A DNA stretch of 64,000 bases from Tetrahymena elliotti 4EA (GCA_000231825.2 AFXF02001870.1:1-64000); one strand, 5' to 3'; positions 1 to 12,727 are shown, counted from the first letter of the stretch. Notes: generated by a model not told the origin, from the sequence alone. Numbers and translations: made by a program.

Positions 1-306
1 AATTTAACTATTTTTTTTAAAAGTTATTGGTTCGTTTTGTATTTGTATGAAATAAATTTTTTGTTTGAGATTTTAAAAGTTTGATGAGTTTGTTTGTTGC
101 TAACAAAAAAAGGAGCAGTAATTTACAAATCTTTTGGTATTTTATTTTTTTGAGTTTGTTATGAAATATATTTAAAATAAATCATATCAAATCAATAAAA
201 TATTGATTAAAAAATATAAATTTTAAGTTTTAATTTGAAAGAAAATACAACGACAAAAGTAGATTGGAAATTAGTAGCAAATTTCAAACAGATAAGCAAA
301 AAAATA
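1..306. other. AT-rich upstream sequence, no gene seen
   Basis: AT-rich stretch before the first gene. I see no RNA gene or convincing coding exon. It may hold the promoter or an unrecognised first exon of the SF-assemblin-like gene that follows. Confidence 0.5.
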
Positions 307-1555
307 ATGAATAGTAATTTATTTGAATTCTAGACTCACTTAGATATTTACTCATTACGTTATTTTTAGGTCTTTATTAAGAAAGAGTTACAAAAGTATT
401 TGACAGACTTTAAAACATTTAAGTAATGCTTTAATAGATATTTAAAAGTTTAGAAAATATATTTTTATTTAAAACCTAACACCTAGTAGTGTGATTAAAA
501 ATATAATTTATTTACTTATTTGCTTATAAATAAAGACAAATGTAGATTCAGAAAGATAGACTAAATGGAAATTCGCTTTATCCATTATAGAAAATTTAGA
601 AAGAAAAGTTGATGAAATATATACTTCCAAAGTTGACAAGTTTGAAGCATTAAATGACAAGGTAAATTTTTACAAAAAAGAACTGATAAAGAAAGAAAAA
701 TGCAAATCCAAGAGAAAAAGAGAATATTTCATGCTAAATTTATTATTTTGAAATTGTTTTTGTTTTAAAGAGAGTAAATTTATTTTATAATTTGTAAAGA
801 TTAAAGCACTTTTCGACCATCTTCACTAACAAAAGACTATCTAAGTAAGATTAGACACTGAAGTATAGGAAAATATTGAATAAACAAAAAAAAATTGTGT
901 TAACCTTCTTGATAGCTTTACTAAGGTAAATAGAAAATTAAATAGATTTTAAAAAAGAGATGATGTTATAATTTAAATATTAATTAATAAGAATAAAAGA
1001 TATGTAGAAATCTTAATTAAATAATTTTTATTTTAAATTATATTTTGTTTTTTATAAGGAAAGAGAAGATAGTGAAAGAAGAGTTTATTAAAAATTGAAC
1101 ACTTAAATTGATAATTTAACCATTGAAATTTAAAGAAATTACTAAGAAAGAACTGCTTCTTAAAACTACCTTCAAAACTAGATTGAAGATGAACTTCCTC
1201 GTTTTGAATAAGAAATTAAATAGGAAAGCTAATTTAGATAGGATTTAGAATAAAGAATCTACTAATAATTTAGTGAGTAAATCTCAGAATTAAAAGAAAT
1301 GTTTGAAGTTGAAAGAAAAGAACGTGAATAACGTGAAGAAGAGTTAATTAATATTCTTAAAGTTATCTATACTAAAGTAAATGAAGCTATTGCAAGATGC
1401 AAAAGTGAGAGGTAATTACTATCTAATTTATACAAATCATTAAAATTATTTTTTTAAACAATTTAAAAAGAGAAAAGAGTGAAGAAATGTTAGTCAGACT
1501 TGTGGAATAAGTAATTGAAAAAATCAAAAAAGAATTAAGTGAGTCTGATTATTGA
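307..1555 (+). CDS. SF-assemblin-like coiled-coil protein (5' end unresolved)
   Basis: SF-assemblins form the striated fibres (rootlets) attached to basal bodies. With TAA/TAG as Gln, exons join in phase into one helical, E/K/Q-rich protein. A first clear block runs to about 660 and contains KWKFALSIIENLERKVDEIY. The next lies at about 804-925 (IKALFDHLHQQKTIQVRLDTE). The long central exon at about 1060-1411 contains ELPRFEQEIKQESQFRQDLE and the charged run EVERKEREQREEELINILK. The last exon, about 1470-1555, ends KIKKELSESDY before TGA. The even, unbroken heptads and the late EREQREEEL segment are typical of the family. The beginning is uncertain: ATG 307 opens a plausible short exon, but no canonical donor joins it in phase to the clear coding that is open from about 536. 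Identity rests on pattern alone; another rootlet-type coiled coil is possible. Confidence 0.7.
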
Positions 1556-3284
1556 TTGAAAAATAATGAGTCAATAAACTCAAAAATAATAAATTCTTAT
1601 AAATTATTGAGCAAATAAACAAAATATGCTATTTTATGAATTTAAAATATGATTAGAATAATAAAATATAAAATGTAGCTTGGATGAGGAACATGCACAA
1701 CATAAATACAGATATATCATTTATTCTTTAATTAAAATTTAAGATATGATTTTATCTGAATAAAATTTTGAAATTAATTATTATATATATCCTACTTTCT
1801 TTAACTCATTTGCTTATTAAGATCAATTAATTTTTTATACCAATTTCATTTTACAAAACCTACTTATTTGTTTTTTGTTCTTGATTTATATTAATTCCTC
1901 TTCATTTTTATTTTTCATGCTAATAATGCTTTTTAAATAATGAAGTTAAACTTATCTTTGACAAAGAATAAAAACCATTTCAAAAAAAAAATTATTTCTT
2001 CTATAAATTAAAAAAAAGACAAAAACAAACATAAAATTTATTCTTTAGTTAAAATTAAAGATCTGATTTAACCTTAAGAAATTTTTGAAATTTATAATTG
2101 CATACACCCAAATTCTTTTATGATACTGCTTATAAAGATAAAATATTAGTTTTTAATAGACTGATTCAAAGGTTGTAAATTAATTAATTTTTTGACAAAT
2201 TTTTTTCACAAAATAATTGTTTCATACTTGCTTGTTTTTAGTTTTTATTGTAAAACAGTTTTCATTTCATTTTTAATACAGTAAATACTTCTCATTGAGG
2301 TTTAATTTTTAGTAAAAACAAACAAGCTTTACTGAAATTCTAAAAGAGTTAAAATAAGATATTTTTCTTTAATATTTTACAAAAGATTATAGAGATGTTA
2401 GTATATCATTTATTGTTCACCTAAGTTAAGATACTATTTACCTTAATGTAATTATGCAACTAATAATTATTAATATTATTTATTTTGAATGATATGTTAG
2501 AAATTATAAGATATTATTTTATTTTAAAGAATAAATTAAAAAATAATTCTTGATTTTAATTTATTTTTTTATTTAAAATAATTTTTATCATTGTATTTTT
2601 ATTTAGATTTGAATTCAGGATTGTTTGGGAAAAAGAAGTAATCAAATTTTAAAGGTAGATTTATTTGTAAGAAAATAAAAAATAATTTTCTTTTGAGTAA
2701 ATTTTGACAAAAAATATCTAAAATGTAATAAAATAAAAAAATGGTGCAGGGAGATTGGCGTTGATGAAGGTTATGAAAATTTTTGAAGTGAAAGAAAACA
2801 AGAGAAATATGAGCATTATATTTGTGAATATTTAATGCTTGTTTATGTTAATTAAACAATCAAATCTGATATGGAAATAAATAAATTAAGTGGTATAATC
2901 AGAAGGGAGAAAGCAAATAAATAATTTAATGAAAAGAGGTGTTTATGGAATAATTTTAAATGGAAAATCTAAAAATATTTTAAAATATTTTTTTTTCATA
3001 TCTTGAGGTCAGTAGAAGGCAATTATGAGCAAATATGAGAATGTGATGAGCAAAAATGGTTGCCAAATTGAAGGATTTGCAAGGCTAATTAAATTTCAAA
3101 AGAAGTGGGGGTAAAATTAAAGACTTATGGGGAGAAGAGAAATTTTGCAAAAGGGTTAATATTGAAGGTGTATTTAAGAAAAAGGATATAAATAAATAAA
3201 GAGGTAAATAAAAAGGCTTTTTAATTAAAAGAAAAAAGATTAAAATAAAAGAAAAGCAAAACAAATTAAAGATTAATAATCAAA
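1556..3284. other. Intergenic region with a degenerate duplicated block
   Basis: No gene recognised over 1.7 kb between the SF-assemblin-like gene and RPS8. Two related AT-rich blocks, about 1700-1920 and 2036-2260, share the order 'ATTTATTCTTTA.TTAAAAT', then 'AAATTTTTGAAATT', 'TTTTTTA.A...AATTT' and 'TTGTTTTT.GTT'. The last 500 bases become purine-rich (GA/AAG) and probably hold the promoter and 5' UTR of RPS8. Confidence 0.5.
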
Positions 3285-5124
3285 ATGGGTATTTCAAGAG
3301 ATAGCAAACATAAGAGAAGAGCCACCGGTGGTCGTATGCCTGTTCACAGAAAGAAGAGAGCTTTCGAAAAGGGCAGACCCATCAGTATGACTAAGTTAAC
3401 CACCCAATCTACTACCATCACTGAAAAGAGAAGAATCAGACCTGTCAGAGTTAGAGGTGGTCACTTGAAGTTCAGAGCCCTCAGACTTTACGAAGGTAAC
3501 TTCTCTTGGGGATCTGAAAATGTCACCAGAAAGGTAAACACTTCATTCAATTAAAATACATTATTTTACTTTGCGATTCAGGAGATTATGAAATTCAACT
3601 ATATTAATAAATATTGGTGTATAAGATGCCACATATTAACTACATTTAGAAATTTTCTTTTGCGTTTTCCATAATTTTACATCAGATCATCTCCTACTCT
3701 AAAAAAATCTATTTTATTATCGATGAATATGAGCATTAAAATTGGATGTTTTTGAAAACATATTAAGATGAATACTTGTAGCAAAATAATGATAAACATC
3801 TAAAAGTAGCTATTCTTTTATACAAAAATTGTTATTTGCCCTTTTAATATGAAAACAGATAGATATCTTCTTGTCAAAAATAAGTTTAGTAAAATTACTC
3901 ACTAAATTCAAAACAACTAATCTGTGTAATAATAAAATGACAAAGCATAAATTCTAATCAAAAAAAAATTAGCAATAATAACCAGACTTAGTCTTAAACA
4001 TTAATAGGTTGAGTGAATATCAGTCAGTTGATATATATAAATAGATAAATAGTTAGTTAGACATTTGTTCATTCGTTCATAAACAATAGACATTATACAT
4101 TAACAATAATTGTATTATCCTCAAAGTGTTTGCAATTAAGCTTCTTCAAAATATCTTTAGAAGATTAATAGTAACTAGTATGATTATGAAAGCAAAACAA
4201 AATAGAATTAAAAGTGAACAACAAATATTTATTATGGGAAATTAAAATGAAAGGAGAACTCCATCCATCCTGTGATAATAAATAAATATGCTTTTTTGAT
4301 CAAACAAATTTTAGTCATCAGCTTAATTAAATTTATACAAAAAGATTTTGAATCTTTCTTTAATAGTGTCTAAAAAAATAATAACTCAAAATAGAATGAA
4401 AACAAAAAAGAACTAACTAACTAAATATTTAGGTTAAAATTTGCATAGGACTAATCAAAAGCAACCAAGCAAAAAACTAACAAACAAGCAAATAGCGAAC
4501 CATAAAAATTAGGATTAAATATAGCTGTTATATTTTGTTAGCTCGCTAGTTAGATTGAAAAAAAAACTATTCAATTTTTTGCGCTCTTTGTATTATCGAT
4601 AATTTAATAGGTTGTTAAAACTTTTAAAAGTTAAATAAAAGCAATAGTGATTGATTTGATCTGATTACTTGATCGCAAGCAATTAGAATTACATAGCATT
4701 TATTTTCTAAATCTTCAATATTAATATTAAATTTATAAAAATATAGACTAAGATTCTCGATGTTAAGTACAATGCCACTAACAACGAATTGGTCAGAACC
4801 AAGACTTTGGTCAAGAACAGTATCGTCGAAATCGATTCTACCCCCTTCAGAGAATGGTACAAGCTCCACTACGGTATCGATCTCGGTTTAAAGAAGGACA
4901 GAACCATCCTCGGTAACAAGGAAAAGTCTAGACACGTCCAAAAGAGAGTTAAGAGAACCAAAGGTTAATCCCTTGAAAAGAACATTGAAGAATAATTCCT
5001 TTCTCAAAGAATCTTGGCTTGTATCTCCTCCAGACCCGGTCAATCTGGTAGAGCTGACGGTTACATCCTCGAAGGTAAGGAACTCGAATTCTACATCAGA
5101 AAGTTACAATCTAAAAAGAAGTGA
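3285..5124 (+). CDS. RPS8: Small ribosomal subunit protein eS8
   Basis: Component of the 40S subunit. It has two exons: 3285-3533, starting [18 protein letters not shown], and 4753-5124, ending KLQSKKK before TGA. They join in phase 0 (..[13 protein letters not shown]..) to give 206 residues, close to the usual length of about 200. Recognised family features are the basic N-terminus, [10 protein letters not shown], the [13 protein letters not shown] segment, and [21 protein letters not shown] near the C-terminus. Several Gln codons in exon 2 are TAA. Exon codon use is far more GC-rich than the surroundings, as expected for a highly expressed gene. The 1219-base intron (3534-4752) is very long for this genome. 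Confidence 0.97.
3534..4752 (+). other. Long intron of RPS8
   Basis: GTAAAC donor at 3534 and AG acceptor at 4751-4752. Most other introns in this window are about 45-120 bases. The interior is AT-rich with short runs such as TTAGTTAG and TTCATTCGTTCAT. I looked for box C/D snoRNA signals and found only loose partial matches, so no intron-encoded RNA is called. Confidence 0.85.
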
Positions 5125-6895
5125 TTAAGTTGAACATAATGATCATTAAAATGATAATTTATATATGGGAAATATACACAACAAGCTTATAAATAACTTA
5201 AAATATATATCTCATTTTTGTCAGTAACTCGTTTTTAATGCATATGTTTATCTAAAACTATTTAAACTATATATTACTCATCACCTTACAATTCTAAAAT
5301 CCTTTCAAATATCCTCCTCTCGCTTTATTTTTAATTTAAATTATTTATCATATAAATCATCTAGTATCTATGTATGTATCTATGATTCACTTCTTATGTA
5401 CTATTTGAATATCTACAAATTTATTCACTTTACTTTCAATCATTCTAAAATAACATAATGCAATTTACTGTCAGTCAGTTAAGCCTATTATTCATTTATT
5501 TTAAATACAAGATAAGTATTAACCTATTTAATCTAATTAATTTTTTAGGTAATTGATTTAATTTAATCAGCCTTACATGATCCATATAATAAATATTAAT
5601 TTTGTTACATAATTTTCTTCACTTACTTACATTCACCAATTAAAAATACATTTCAAAATACAATTTTTTTAAGCTCTTAAAAGGAATAAAAATTTTTACA
5701 ATTTGAAATTTATTTTGTTTGAGATTTATAAAAAAATGAATTTAAATTGTTTTTATTAATAATTAAAAATGCACCAAATATTAAAGAAAAATATTTTAAG
5801 AAATATTAAGAATAGTACTAGATAAATATTAAAAAATATCAAAAAAAATTTGCAAAAATTATATTTAACTAATAAATAACTAATACCAAAACACCTGATT
5901 AATTAGTCTCTCATTTTACCAATCAAAAAAGTGAACTAATGAGAGTATTGGTTGAGAAAAAATTTTACTTTACTCAATTTCATAATATTATTATCTCTTA
6001 AGATTTGGCATTTCTTTTTTCTTATTAAAAATTTAGTTTGTAGAAATAATTTTTACTTATTGTTTTTACTAATAATTACTACTTATTGTTTTTACTATTA
6101 ATTACTTTGCAATTTTAATGATTTTTTTTACATTTTTTGTCTCAAATTAGTATTTTCAATTTTCATTAATTGAAATTCTCGCTAACTATAATTTCTAGAA
6201 AATCCAAAAAAAATTATGGTGTAAAACTTAAATCCTATCATTTTTTATTTTGCTTTTTCAAAGTTTTTTAAGGTTTTAGTTAAAAATTGAGTTTTTTATA
6301 AGCTTTTATTTGAAAATTTAAACAAAAAATGGCTTAAAATAAAAAAAAAATTTTTTTTCGGGGTTTTTTCACTTTTTAAACTTTTTAAGAATTTTTTTGA
6401 AAATAATATATAACCATTAATTAGTAATCACACCTAAATAGAAGTTTTATGGTAGTTTAGCGCAGTAAGCACTTTATAAAAATTCAAAATAATATTTGAA
6501 TTAACAATATTAAGCTTTTAATGAAGATTAAGTAAATATTAAATAAAAATGAGAGAAATAATAAGAGGAGGTGAAAGAACTGATGAAATGAAATAACAGC
6601 TTTAAAAGAGTTAATTTAACTGAGAACAATAAAAATAAGCAAAATATAAAATAACAAATATAAAAATAGCTTTTTATTTATTTACATTAGAAATAAAATA
6701 CGATTAATTATGACAAATTTACCATAAATGTATGAATGAATGATATTAATGCTTAATTTGTTTGTTAGCAAGTTAAATTGTTAAAAAATATTGTTTGAAG
6801 TAAAGATATTATTTCTTAAATTATAATTGAAATTTTTGTTGTTTAAATATTTAATCTCTCAAATAATAGTAAGGAGCTAATTTTATATTATTTGA
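5125..6895. other. Convergent intergenic region
   Basis: The 3' flanks of RPS8 (+) and the TIM44-like gene (-) face each other across 1.8 kb of AT-rich sequence. I see nothing coding. There are runs of A and T around 6340-6400 and a repeated 'TACTTATTGTTTTTACTA.TAATTAC' near 6055-6110. Confidence 0.5.
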
Positions 6896-9470
6896 TCAAG
6901 CCAACAGCAAAGTCTTTTCAATTGGTTGAATGTTTGTAATTTTCCACTGATAGTCAGCATTTTCTTCCGTTTCATCAAAAATACAAACTATTTAGTAACC
7001 ATTACGCATAACCCTTTCTAAGGATCCATCCTTAATTGTTTTCTCATCCTTAGAATCTACAAAACAGTGGTTAGTCTAGCAGTAAATTTAGAAATTGAAT
7101 TCAGGTTAGTTAGAACTATTAATTTCACAGGCAGAGAAAGATGGTTTTTCAATACCCCAAATTCTAGAAAATTTAGGTTTCATTTTCTTTTTATAAATAA
7201 TTTAAAATTTTTAAAAGCTAATTAAAAATGTATTTATCTTACTTATAAACTCCAAATATTCCAAACTGCTTTAAAGTAGCCTAAAGCCTAGTCTTATACA
7301 ATGTTATCAACTTCATAAAGCATACCCTTAAGATGGGCAGTGTAGACAGTCTCAAAAGTAGTCTAATTATTAAATGGAAAAAATAGAAGAGGAAATAAAA
7401 AAATATTGAAATTACTTTAACATGTTGTTCTAAGTCCTCAACACTAAATTCTTTGTCATATTTCCTAATAAATTCTAAACATTATTCCATTTTACTGTTC
7501 CTTTAAGTATTATCCTATTTAAATATAATGATTGATTGATTAGTTAGTTAGTTAGTTATTCATAGTTTATGAACAAGATTAACAGTTAAATAAATAATTA
7601 CTAATAAGAAAGCTGCACCACCATAGAAAGAGGTAGCATTAGTGGCCATCTAGTCATTATAAGATTCTTTAATACCAGAAGTACTTTCTTCAATTTCTTC
7701 TTTACTCTTTTTCATTTCTTCTAAGATACTAAGATCTATTAAAACTCTACTTCTATCATCACCAGGCTTAAGTCCAAAGCCAAAAATTTGTTAGTTGTTT
7801 AACCACCATAATCTCATTTTTCTTCTGACTTATTCCTTAGGGTCTTTTTATTATTAATACATACAAATTTATTAGTGAAAAATAAAATAAAAAAATTAGA
7901 ATTTACCAAACTTAGAGACAGTAAACATAGTCAATCTTTCTTTTTCAGTCAATTTACTTAAATCAAGGTGGTCTTTGTTTTTCATAAATTGATTATATTC
8001 TTCTTTAAGACAGAAAATATGATGACGGAATGCCTTTCTACGATAGTTTTCAGTATAACCTAAAAAGTTTTTGATTGTTTCTGTTCTGTTCCATCCAACG
8101 CGATTTAAAAGCTTAATTCTTTCTAAAGCTTCAGTTTCATTATTGATTTAAGTGTTCTTTTTTACAGGCATATCATCAACTGGTAAATCTTCAAGTAGAG
8201 CTAATCCAGTGTTAAATTAATTTAATTATCTGAGCTTTTCTTATATTTAATCATTAGTAAGATCTTGCTAAGCTTCTTCAGGGTCCTATTTATCTTTTTT
8301 CTCTGCAGCATCAGCCTCTTATTTCTTACTTTCCTCAGTTTCTTTATAAACAATATTTCCATTTTCATCAGATTCAAAATCAACTTGCAACTTGCCAAAC
8401 TATTTATCTAATCTGTTTTTCATTTGCTATTTGTTTAAGATTTATAATGTAAGCTGCTATTTAATTCTATTTAATATACCTTATAGAGCTCCCATCTTGT
8501 CATTGTGTAATAGTCAGGAAGTCTTTTATGAAACATTTTTTGGAGTTCTTTATGCAAAATAGGTAAGGATTAATTCAAACAACGTCTATTGTATTCCAAA
8601 TTTACCATTAAAGTTTCATAGTATTCCATTTTTTATTCCAAACTGATTAATAAAATAAATAAATTAATGTCTTATTCCATTTGTTTTATCTTCAATAAAC
8701 ATTTTTATAATTAATTTTTAAAATGTATTTTTAACTGATTTAAATAAATATTTACAGTTTTCTATGGAAAATAATGCACTTTATCATTTAAAGTTTAGCT
8801 GCAAATCTATCTAAGAGAGTACTTTGGTTGAAGTACATGAAATACATCAAATCTACTTCATCTACTTCTTCTTGTTCGGATTAATATTAATTGACAATTG
8901 CTATGTCCATTTCAGTTCTCTCTTCTTCAGTTAATTTATCATACTTTTCTCTTTCTCTCTTTTCTTATGCCATCTTTTTCTCTGTTAAATTTTTTAATCT
9001 CTTAATTCTGTATCTTTCAACCCAATCTCTGGCCTCATCCATTGATTAGAAAACATTAAAGTTGTTTATTTTTTCATATATTTTTTGAGCTCCAATTTTC
9101 TCTTCATTTTTATCTTATTCTCCCTTATTTTCTGCATCATTTTATTTATCTTTATTTTCTACCTTTTTATCATTGCTTTCTTATTTTTATACTTTTTAAT
9201 CCTTTTAATCTTGGCCTTTTTTATCACCACTTTAGTCTTTCTTGCCTGTTTGGCTGAAACTATAAATTTGTTAATAAGCTAATCTATTTTAAATTATAAA
9301 ATTCTATTTCTTAAGTAAGCTGCTTTTGCTATGTAAACTATCTCCGCCTATAAGAAGTTTCTACTTGTTTAAAAGATGATTAAGCCAATTTATTTAGAAA
9401 ATGAAAATAAAATTTTAGCAACAAAAAAAATAATTACCTAAAGATTTAACTAAAATATTTTTCTAATCAT
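6896..9470 (-). CDS. Mitochondrial TIM44-like protein
   Basis: TIM44 tethers the Hsp70 import motor to the TIM23 channel at the matrix face of the inner membrane. Eight exons on the minus strand: 9438-9470, 8756-9360, 8480-8642, 7917-8426, 7602-7843, 7416-7514, 7243-7362 and 6896-7196. All phases close, giving 690 residues. The N-terminus MIRKIFQLNLQKLLIGG followed by basic residues and RLAYQQIYSFSQ looks like a mitochondrial presequence. A K/D/Q-rich low-complexity stretch comes next (about residues 70-120), then helical charged sequence. The last 150 residues resemble the TIM44 C-terminal domain: DKEFSVEDLEQHV, then SRIWGIEKPSF, FNFQIYCQTNHCFVDSKDE, IKDGSLERVM and YQWKITNIQPIEKTLL. The order and spacing match the SRI..., F.Q....R/K.., GD...V..., W.L..I pattern of that domain. 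The protein is longer than usual (about 430-450). Another Tim44-domain protein, such as a mitoribosomal mL45-type protein, cannot be excluded. Confidence 0.68.
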
Positions 9471-10861
9471 CCTATATTTTTATAAAAATTAATAGTACTT
9501 AAGACTGACTATCTATAACTAATGGAATTTAAAATAGAAATTTTAGCTCCTATAAGGTTATGTATTAATTAAGTAGATGAAGATACTTTTAATTTAATCC
9601 TTTGTAAATCTTTTCTTTTTATCTAATTATTTTTCGAATTCAATAGAATATATTAATCAAACAAGCTTTCACTTTAAATTAAAAAATTTCTTATAGTATA
9701 ATTGATGTCTTTCAATCAGTGATTACATTAACTTTTTCCAGAAAAGTTTATTAATCTTCATCAAATCTCAATATATCTTCTTATTAAATTTATAAAACAT
9801 AGGTAATCAAGCTCATTAGATCTACCTACATAAATAAATTAATAAATTCAATAAAATTATTTATTTTTAATATTTTGATTATTTAACTTATGTAAAATAA
9901 CTTATTTTTAAAGAATCTTTTTGTTTATATGTTAATTATTACATGAGATGAAGAATTGTTAAATAATATTTTAGTCAATAAAAAAGTAACATTTAAATCT
10001 TAATTAATATTCAATTAAAAATTTTTATTTTATTTTGATTATTTAAAAAATATATTTTTGAATTTAAATTTACGCTGTCCGATTTTTTAACCTCTTTTTT
10101 TCAGAAAATTATTTTATTTCTCTTCTGCTCCAAAGGATTTAATGGTTTGTTGAATAAAAAAGAATTAAATTAATTAAAAGGTTTTAAATTAAGTTAGGTC
10201 TATTAGAGTTATTTTATTAATTTATCATATTGAAAAATATTGAAAAGACAAAATTTTATTTGTATTTGTTGATTGAATTATAAATTTATAATTTCAATAA
10301 TTTAATTATCTTTTGCAAACATGAATCATATTTGATTCTTATTTTTTAGAAAGATATGCAATTATTACTTTTTAATTTGATTTATGTTTTGTTATTTTTA
10401 ATGTGAATCTAGTCATTTTGTTTTAACATCAATATGATGTCTTTGGGTAGATTTTTTTTTCCAAAAAGAAAATTCTTATGGTATATATACATTATTTTTT
10501 TAATATGTTATAAAAGTATAGAATAATTCAGTAATATGCATTAAAAGTACTTCACTATTTATTATTCATAATTAAACGATTAAAGAATAAAAATGTGATA
10601 AATTAAGAACTGATAATAATTTAAATATTAAAATAGTTTTTTATATTAATCATAAATTGTGAATAGTATAGTAAATTAATAAATTTCTTCTTATAAAATA
10701 TTAAGCATTTAAGAATATTTTGAATCTTACATTTATGAGTAGCTTACTGAATGCATAAAAAATATATAATACTTAAATAATAAGTCCAATTAATAGTTTT
10801 TAGTAATTGCTTTGCTTTTTAATTCTTAAAAACAGTTCTTCTTATGAGAAAATAATAATTT
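9471..10861. other. Intergenic region between two minus-strand genes
   Basis: Upstream flank of the TIM44-like gene and 3' flank of the kinase-like gene. AT-rich throughout. No RNA gene or coding exon recognised; it presumably contains the TIM44-like promoter. Confidence 0.5.
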
Positions 10862-12727
10862 TCATCTTGGTCCATTTTAAGCTAATTTTTTTGTTTGCTT
10901 TTGAGATTGCTTTAGGGTATCTTAGATTTTTTTACTAAGTTCTATTAACCTTTAACTAACTGTTAATCCAGTTGTAGAAGCATTTGAATTAGCTAGCTTT
11001 GATGGAGGTGTAGAATCTATCTTTTAGCCAGCTTCATTATCTTTTCCTTTATTTCCTAAATTCTTTTGAATATTTTATTTATAATCTATATTGTGATCTG
11101 AGTTTCCAATAAAATCAGTAGTATATTGATTGCCTTTTTCTCTCTCAGGTTCATTTTAGCTCTTCTAAGAACTTAATGGAAGATTATTACTTTTAGGGAT
11201 TTAAGGTTGAAGATTTGAGCTTGATAATTATTAAGCAGAAAATTATTATTTAAGTGATAAAGCATCTAACCTGCTTATTGTGTTATCATAATCAATATTG
11301 TTTGCACTAAAATGAGATTACTAAATTCCAGTTTTATTATCACTTAGAGTATTTTAATTATTGTTTATATTCAAAACATTGTTTTATAGGTTTAACCTTT
11401 ATAAGCTTTAAGTATTTTAAATTTATAAATCGCTCACCGGTTGCTTTTATGGGCTTGCCCTTTTCAGTAGTCCAATTTGTTAATCTTAAGTCAAGTTTTC
11501 TTTTTATGCAGAAGCAGGCTATGCTCCAACAACTATCTCATGCAAATTATTCAAGCAACGGGAAGGATGAAGTTGAGTTGGCTCAACCTAGTAAGGTGGA
11601 GCTTATTTAGCTAAAGGTTCACTTTAAGCTATTCTAATAATTTACGACCAATCTAATCTCGTACGTGGATCATGATCAAGCATTTTTAATAGAATATTAA
11701 TGAAAGGTATTGAGTATTTACCATTTATTGATTGAAGTAAAATCTATAATTAATCTGTCTTTAGAGTATTATTAGAATAAAGTAATTCTTTCACATTTTA
11801 TAAAGTTGCACATTCCAATATAATTAATGCAAAATTCCACACATCTAGCTTGTAATTGTTCTTAAACTAAATCAATTCTATTTTTATATTAACAACAAAT
11901 ATTATTAAATCATCTTAGTTTATTGGTTTGCATTAAAAATAAATAAGAAGGTTAAAACATTTTGTCTTATTTAACTGCTCTATAAATATCTATGAGATAA
12001 TAATTTTTTATTTTTAAATATAAAATTGTATTATTGCTTACCATATGAATTAAATTCAGGAGGAAGAGTACCAGTATCAATAAGCAAACTTTAGTTATTC
12101 TTTTAGTACTAATAATATTTATCTGCATTTAAAAGTTGGTTATCATAAATTCTATAGAGAAGATATTCATCGTCAAAGAATATGCTTGCCTTATTTAATT
12201 CTCCATGGTGAATCTTTTATTCCATTAAAAAGTTCATTCCAGATGCTACTTCTTTAATAAGAGTCCATAGCTCAGTTTCAGGGTAATGCCATCCATTGTC
12301 TCTTCTTTTTTGAATCATCTTTTATATTTAAATAAATAAAAATAAATTAAAAAACTTCATATTTTTTGGCTAATCAAATGATTTTAACAAAGAAAAGAAA
12401 GAAACTCTCTACCTATTCAAGTGAATGAAAATTGTATTCAAAAAAGACATTAAACATTTATTAGTTCGTCTTTTGATTTTAATGGGATTTTTTTATGTAG
12501 AAGAAGATATTAGGATGTCTCATTTGTATTCTTTATGCAAAATTCTAAATAAACTAAGTAGGTATTGTTTTAGATGCTACATATTTAACGTATGGATGCA
12601 ATCTGTATAAAATTAATTTTCCTAAATACTCATCTTCAATTTAATCAACTTGTTTAATTTCTTCACATTTTTCTATAATTAAATCCTTTTGATGCATAAC
12701 AGGAGCTTAGCCTTTCACTTCAGTCAT
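10862..12727 (-). CDS. Protein-kinase-like protein with altered catalytic motifs
   Basis: Three exons, 12413-12727, 12042-12318 and 10862-11877, join in phase to 535 residues. The first two thirds follow a protein kinase fold. The N-lobe has LGKLILYRLHPYVKYVASKT, with a candidate ATP-binding Lys. The C-lobe has WTLIKEVASGMNFLME, a catalytic-loop position reading IHHGELNKASIFF, an activation-segment end LPPEFNSY, and the helix-F motif KLDVWNFALIILECATL, then LLKMLDHDPRTRLDW. The catalytic loop lacks the usual HRDLKxxN: Asp becomes Glu, Lys becomes Asn and Asn becomes Ser. The DFG position reads DNQ. No glycine-rich loop is obvious. It is therefore probably a pseudokinase with a scaffold role (inference). 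The C-terminal 270 residues are low-complexity, rich in N, Q and S, ending in a short helical KKIQDTLKQSQKQTKKL segment. Partner and pathway unknown. Confidence 0.78.

Noticed and set aside
4624..4869. Minus-strand ORF of 81 codons
   Set aside because: It is antisense to RPS8 intron and exon 2; the plus strand there encodes clear eS8 sequence.
9085..9282. Plus-strand hydrophobic ORF resembling a small membrane protein
   Set aside because: It is the antisense image of the K/D/Q-rich stretch of the TIM44-like gene; charged A-rich codons read backwards give F, L and I.
12425..12610. Plus-strand ORF of 61 codons
   Set aside because: Antisense to exon 1 of the kinase-like gene, which closes in phase with kinase motifs.
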